Of a stretch of DNA of 64,000 nt, positions 60,063 through 64,000 are shown piece after piece (the first letter of the stretch is position 1; each line of letters opens with the position of its first letter). Origin of the DNA: Micromonospora sp. Llam0 (GTDB taxonomy: Bacteria; Actinomycetota; Actinomycetes; Mycobacteriales; Micromonosporaceae); contig NZ_RJJY01000001.1 in NCBI RefSeq assembly GCF_003751085.1, positions 4,650,001 to 4,714,000 on the forward strand, read 5' to 3'. Position numbers and translations under genes: made by a program. The notes beneath the pieces are model-generated. The model did no database searches and was not told where the DNA came from. It saw only the letters and a program-made list of their open reading frames with translations.

Positions 60063-61136
60063 GTGATCAACCGTCTCGCTGGCCAGGCCAAAGGCCTGGT
60101 CCAGTCCCGCCTCACGGCGGCAGAGATCAACCGACGGCAGGTCCCGGCCTTCCGGACCACCGATGCCCGCGCCGGCACGCCGACCGTCTACTACCTCGCC
60201 CCGGACAACCCGCAACCCAGCGGCGGGGTACGGGTCATCTACCGCCACGTGGACCTGCTCAACGACCTGGGCATCCCGGCGTACGTCATGCACAAGGACC
60301 CGGGGTTCCGCTGCACCTGGTTCGCCAACCGGACACCGGTGGTCGCGGCCGCGAACGCCACCCTCGGCCCGGCGGACGTCCTGGTCGTCCCCGAGTGGTA
60401 CGGCCCCGGCCTGGCGGCGATCCCGGCCGGACCGCGTCTCGTGGTGTTCAACCAACGGGCCTACGACACCTTCGACCACATCCCGTACGCCGACACCCGC
60501 CCCGGCGCGCCGTACGCCGACCTGCCCGGAATGACCGCGTTGCTGGCCGTGTCGCACGACAACGTGGAGCTGCTCAGCCACGCCTTCCCCGACATCCCGG
60601 TACGGCTGACCCGCAACGTCGTCGACCCCGACGTGTTCGCCGCCGGTGGCTGGCCCCGGCGACGGCACATCGCGTACGTCGGGCACCGGCGGGCCGACGA
60701 ACGCGACCAGTTGCTGCACATCCTGCGGTCCCGCCGGGTACTCGACGGCTGGGAGGTCACCCGGATCGCCGGACGCACCGAGGAACAGACCGCCGAGATC
60801 ATGCGGGACTGCGCCATCTTCCTGAGCTTCAGCGACCGGGAAGGGTTCGGCATGCCGCCGGCCGAGGCGATGTCCTGCGGCGCGTACGTGGTCGGCTACC
60901 CCGGGCTGGCCGGCCGCGAGTTCTTCGACCCGGCCCACTGCGCGCCGGTGCCCGACGGTGACCTGTTGGCCTTCGCCCGCGCCGTCGAGCAGGCCTGCGC
61001 CAGCTGGGCCGGTGAACCGGAAACACTGGCCAGCCGGGCGGGCGCCGCTTCGGCGGCGATCCGGGACCGCTACACCGTCACCGGGCTGCGCGAGGACCTG
61101 ACGGCCTTCTACCGCCCACTGCTGGCCACCGGCTGA
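60063..61136 (+). CDS. GT4-family glycosyltransferase
   Basis: A 357-residue GT-B protein starting at GTG 60063. The N-terminal half has PTVYYLAPDNPQPSGGVRVI and LGPADVLVVPEWYGPGLAAI. The C-terminal donor-binding half has RHIAYVGHRRADERDQLLHI, and FLSFSDREGFGMPPAEAMSC, which contains the EX7E motif (E-G-F-G-M-P-P-A-E). It retains the configuration of the donor sugar in its family. Donor and acceptor are unknown. It is divergent from the TIM-barrel-like gene across 236 bp and converges on the GT2 gene. Confidence 0.87.
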   Translation: MINRLAGQAKGLVQSRLTAAEINRRQVPAFRTTDARAGTPTVYYLAPDNPQPSGGVRVIYRHVDLLNDLGIPAYVMHKDPGFRCTWFANRTPVVAAANATLGPADVLVVPEWYGPGLAAIPAGPRLVVFNQRAYDTFDHIPYADTRPGAPYADLPGMTALLAVSHDNVELLSHAFPDIPVRLTRNVVDPDVFAAGGWPRRRHIAYVGHRRADERDQLLHILRSRRVLDGWEVTRIAGRTEEQTAEIMRDCAIFLSFSDREGFGMPPAEAMSCGAYVVGYPGLAGREFFDPAHCAPVPDGDLLAFARAVEQACASWAGEPETLASRAGAASAAIRDRYTVTGLREDLTAFYRPLLATG

Positions 61137-61170
61137 CCCGGTCAGCCGGTGGCCGCAGACCGGTGGTCGG

Positions 61171-62277
61171 TCAGATGCCGTGCCGGGTCCAGGTACGGTG
61201 CCGGGCGTCGTTGCGCAACCGACGGCGTACCACGCTCGCCGCGAAGCCCGGCACCAACGGCGCGAGCCGTGGCCCGACGGACCGGCGCCGGTGCAGCCCC
61301 CGCCAGAGTGGCAACTGCCGGGCCTGGGGGTAGGTCTCCACCGCGAACTGCACGTACCACTCGACCGGTTCGCGGTCGGTCAGCCGCCGGTCGTACGCGT
61401 GGCAGGCGGATTCGAGAGCCTCGGTGGCCAGCGCCCGCCGGGCCAGATCGTGCAGCTCCGACGCCTGCGGCAGCTTGCCACCGGGTCCCTCGAACAACGC
61501 GTCGAAGGCGATCCGGCGTTCGGTCAGGTCGACCCGGCGGCCGCCGTCGGTCACGCTGATGCTGCCCTGATGCTCCCGGTGCCATGCCTGGTCCACCCCG
61601 TCGATCCGGGCGACGTCGGAGACCGCCGCCACCCGCAGCCACGCACCCAGGTCACACGCCAACCGCATCCGGTTGTCCCACGGACCGATCTCCTGGTAGA
61701 TGCTCGCCCGCACCATGGCTTCCGGGGTGGTGATGCAGTTGACACCCAGCCGGCACCGCTCGGCGATCCAGTCCTGGCCGGACCAGATCGTCCAACCCGT
61801 GGGTTCCGAACGGTAGGTGGTCGGCACCGTCTGGTGGAAATGCACCGGATGCCCGTAGACCAGCCCGACCTCCGGAAACTGCTCGAACAGCTGCACCGCG
61901 CGGGCCAGTGCCCCCGGCGTCAGCAGGTCGTCCGCGTCGAGCCGGACGATGAACTCCCCGGTCGCCAGGTTCAGCCCGTCGTTGAAGGCGTCACACGGCC
62001 CGTGGTTGGTCTCGTTGCGGACCGCCCTCAGCCGGGGCTCGTCGCGCCCGAGGTCGGCGAGCACCTGGGGGGTGTCGTCGGTGGAGTGGTCGTCGACGAC
62101 GATCAGCTCCACGTCGACGCCCTGCTGTTGCAGCGCGCTGCCGGCGCTCTGGGCCAGGAAACGACCGTAGTTGTAGCAGGGGATGATCACCGAAACCCGT
62201 GGGGTACGGGACGCGGTGCCGGCCGGCACGGGTGCCGCTACCCGGTTCCTGGGCTGCAACGGACGACGAGGTTCCAC
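61171..62277 (-). CDS. GT2-family glycosyltransferase
   Basis: About 368 residues from the GTG at 62277, chosen because AAGGTGGA lies 7 nt upstream; the GTG at 62289 four codons earlier is also possible but sits against its purine run. GT-A motifs are VSVIIPCYNYGRFLAQSAGS, ELIVVDDHSTDDTPQVLADL and FIVRLDADDLLTPGALARAV (DxD). The C-terminal about 150 residues are helical and basic with no membrane segment. It lies 17 bp after the flippase-like gene on the same strand, so transfer and export are probably co-expressed. Confidence 0.87.
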   Translation of the reverse strand: MEPRRPLQPRNRVAAPVPAGTASRTPRVSVIIPCYNYGRFLAQSAGSALQQQGVDVELIVVDDHSTDDTPQVLADLGRDEPRLRAVRNETNHGPCDAFNDGLNLATGEFIVRLDADDLLTPGALARAVQLFEQFPEVGLVYGHPVHFHQTVPTTYRSEPTGWTIWSGQDWIAERCRLGVNCITTPEAMVRASIYQEIGPWDNRMRLACDLGAWLRVAAVSDVARIDGVDQAWHREHQGSISVTDGGRRVDLTERRIAFDALFEGPGGKLPQASELHDLARRALATEALESACHAYDRRLTDREPVEWYVQFAVETYPQARQLPLWRGLHRRRSVGPRLAPLVPGFAASVVRRRLRNDARHRTWTRHGI

Positions 62278-62294
62278 GGAAACGTCCACCTTCT

Positions 62295-63890
62295 TCAGGG
62301 TCTGGTGACAGTGACGAGTGGGGTCGGCGGTTCGGGGGACGGGACCGTACCGGCCGGCGTACGGACATCGGTGGGCCCGGTTTCCGGCGGCTCGGCCGGC
62401 GCCCGATCTGCCACCGGTTCCTGACCTGCCGCCGGTTCCTGACCTGCCGGGGTGTCACCGGCCGCCTTGAGCTCCCGCAGCCGGCGCCGCAACCAGGGCA
62501 GCAGCGGCCCGGCGAACGCCACGGTCATCACGGCGCCGCCGGCCAGCAGCTGCCACAGCGCCCCCGGCACGGTACGCACCACCAGCAGGCCGAGCGCCAC
62601 CGCGGGCACCGCCACGACCAGCGGCAGCACCAGCGCACCGGCCAACGCCCGCAGCCGGACACCGTGCCGACGCAGCGCGACCGCGTACATCGGCAGGATG
62701 ATCAACGCACAGACCAGCGCGTGCCCGAACCCGGCACCGATCAGCCCGTACCAGCGCACCCCGAGGATCACCGCGGGGAAGAGCGCGGCCAGCCAGACCA
62801 CCTGGGCGACGAACAACGCCCGGCTCGCACCGACCGCGATCAGGAAGGTCGCCACCAGGTCGAACAGCACCCGGAACGCCCCGAAGAAGGCCAGCCCGGC
62901 CAACGCGTCGGCCGCCATCGACCAGCGCTGCCCGTACAGCACCGGCACCACGACACTGGCCAACCCGGACAGCAGTACGCCGACAAGCAGCGCGACGGTC
63001 CAGGTCAACGCGGCGGCCGAGACGAATCCGGCGGCCTTACGCCGGGGGTCGGTCACGGTGGCGAAGGCCGGCAGTGCCACCGCCCGGATCGCCACCCCGA
63101 GGGCGCTCATCGGCCAGGTGGAAATGTTGAACGCCAGGGTGTAGAGGCCGAGCATCACCGTTCCTGCGGTGGCCCCGACGGTCAGGTGACCGACGTTCAT
63201 CACCACCCAGGACAGTACGTTGGCGCCGGCCAACGGCACGCCGAACCGGATCAGGCTGCGGGCCACCGCCGGGTCGAACCCGAACGTCGGCCGGGACCGG
63301 GTCAGCACGAACTGCAGTACGGTGACCATCGACTGGGCCACCACCCGGGAGATCGCCAGCGACATCGCTCCGAAACCGAGCAGCACCAGGGCGACCGTGA
63401 CGGTGGTGCTCACCACCAGGCTGGTGCCGTCGAGGCCGAGCTGGGCACGTTGGCGGAACTCCCGCTGCATGACCGCGTACGGCACCACCGACAGGCCGCT
63501 GAGCACCAGGGTCAACGACATCACCTGCACCACCGGGGTGGCCTGCGGGCTGTCCATCGCCGCCGACACCGGCCCGGCCGCCAGCGACATCGCACCGGCC
63601 AGGCCCAGGCTGGTCAGCAACGAGATGGTAGTGACGGTGCCGGCGCGGCCCTGCACCCCGTACCGGATGATGTCCGCGCTCATCCCGAGGTCGGCCAGGG
63701 ACATCACGATGGTCTGCACGGTCAACGCGACCGCGAAGACGCCGAACTCCTCCGGGGCGAGCAGCCGGGCCAGCAGGACGCCGACACCGAGGCTGCCGAT
63801 CCGCAGGGCGATGCTGTTCAGGGTGCTCCACGCGAGGGCACGCTTGACCCGGGCACCGAGCGGGGCCGGTGCGGCTGCGTCAGCTGTCAC
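62295..63890 (-). CDS. Wzx-like polysaccharide flippase (MOP superfamily)
   Basis: 531 residues from the GTG at 63890, preceded by GGGAGCGGTA. It has about 12 to 14 membrane helices: WSTLNSIALRIGSLGVGVLL then ARLLAPEEFGVFAVALTVQT, which is the characteristic polysaccharide-synthesis N-terminus, through VAVPAVALGLLVVRTVPGAL. A Pro/Glu/Ala-rich tail of about 60 residues (EPAAGQEPVADRAPAEPPET) follows the last helix and is probably cytoplasmic. It would translocate lipid-linked glycan units. It overlaps the 3' end of the next gene upstream by about 11 bp. Confidence 0.87.
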   Translation of the reverse strand: MTADAAAPAPLGARVKRALAWSTLNSIALRIGSLGVGVLLARLLAPEEFGVFAVALTVQTIVMSLADLGMSADIIRYGVQGRAGTVTTISLLTSLGLAGAMSLAAGPVSAAMDSPQATPVVQVMSLTLVLSGLSVVPYAVMQREFRQRAQLGLDGTSLVVSTTVTVALVLLGFGAMSLAISRVVAQSMVTVLQFVLTRSRPTFGFDPAVARSLIRFGVPLAGANVLSWVVMNVGHLTVGATAGTVMLGLYTLAFNISTWPMSALGVAIRAVALPAFATVTDPRRKAAGFVSAAALTWTVALLVGVLLSGLASVVVPVLYGQRWSMAADALAGLAFFGAFRVLFDLVATFLIAVGASRALFVAQVVWLAALFPAVILGVRWYGLIGAGFGHALVCALIILPMYAVALRRHGVRLRALAGALVLPLVVAVPAVALGLLVVRTVPGALWQLLAGGAVMTVAFAGPLLPWLRRRLRELKAAGDTPAGQEPAAGQEPVADRAPAEPPETGPTDVRTPAGTVPSPEPPTPLVTVTRP

Positions 63891-64000
63891 TACCGCTCCC
63901 GGCCGCGGTCCGCCCGGCGGCGAACCGCTGCCGGGCCAGGCTCGCCTTGAAGTTCAGCAGGTGGGCGGTCGGATGGGCCATGGCTCCGGCCCGGCGCGGC
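63880..64000 (-). CDS. C-terminal end of an unidentified gene (5' part beyond the window)
   Basis: The frame entering from the right edge reads GAMAHPTAHLLNFKASLARQ, then RFAAGRTAAGSGSDS, and stops at 63880-63882, overlapping the flippase start by 11 bp. The basic helical tail resembles the ends of glycosyltransferases, but about 39 residues are too few to identify it. Confidence 0.45.
   Translation of the reverse strand, partial: PRRAGAMAHPTAHLLNFKASLARQRFAAGRTAAGSGSDS

Noticed and set aside
1..64000. tRNA, rRNA or CRISPR elements
   Set aside because: I saw no cloverleaf with a GGTTCGANTCC arm, no rRNA-like stretches and no regularly spaced short repeats.

Overview
The window is high-GC DNA with tightly packed genes, frequent GTG starts and many 4-bp start/stop overlaps. 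An NAD-dependent giant glutamate dehydrogenase, an F420-type luciferase-like oxidoreductase, a B12-dependent acyl-CoA mutase with a MeaB-like chaperone, and FilP/Scy-type polar coiled-coil proteins point to a filamentous actinomycete. Micromonosporaceae is my best guess; that is inference, not a database result.

Layout. 1-10290 is core metabolism: a glycogen-debranching-like glycoside hydrolase (cut by the left edge), an SCP2-like protein, a GNAT acetyltransferase, NAD-glutamate dehydrogenase, and a divergent penicillin-binding lipoprotein. 10301-24657 is an accessory island that looks less GC-rich by eye. It carries a long leftward gene train: XRE/TPR regulator, APH-fold kinase, TrpD-like protein, methyltransferase, two glycosyltransferases, a TrpRS/TyrRS-like class I aminoacyl-tRNA synthetase paralogue, a second-type TyrRS, a HAD protein and a zinc alcohol dehydrogenase. 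The regulator is split by an IS4-family element with 25-bp inverted repeats and a 10-bp target duplication. Removing the element and one duplication copy restores one reading frame. On the other side of the regulator lies a rightward set of small genes, several apparently frameshifted, ending in an HFCD-type flavoprotein. I regard this island as the most likely undescribed system: a putative aminoacyl-transfer and glycosylation natural-product pathway, or a pathway with its own synthetase-based resistance.

24659-38704 returns to core functions: an arginase-fold protein with a long Pro/Ala tail, a thioredoxin-TPR protein, two large FtsX-like permeases with an ABC ATPase, isobutyryl-CoA mutase large subunit (diagnostic Phe80 and Gln198), ProRS, and an LLM oxidoreductase with a probable leaderless promoter. 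A DUF559-type nuclease-like gene and an IS1634-like element (CTAG flanks) follow, then an orphan ABC ATPase. 42391-49058 is the block MeaB, thiolase, methylmalonyl-CoA epimerase, FilP-like, Scy-like, which matches my recollection of a conserved Streptomyces order and links acyl-CoA metabolism with polar-growth proteins.

49092-64000 is a surface-polysaccharide or glycoconjugate locus: nucleotide-sugar modifying enzymes (Gfo/Idh/MocA dehydrogenase, SDR epimerase, two DegT/DnrJ aminotransferases, two left-handed beta-helix acyltransferases), an MFS transporter, a membrane-anchored beta-propeller-like protein, a DUF6492-like protein, a secreted TIM-barrel-like protein, GT4 and GT2 glycosyltransferases and a Wzx-like flippase. 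Together they suggest synthesis of an acetamido-sugar, its transfer, and export of a glycan. I saw no tRNA or rRNA genes and no CRISPR array.
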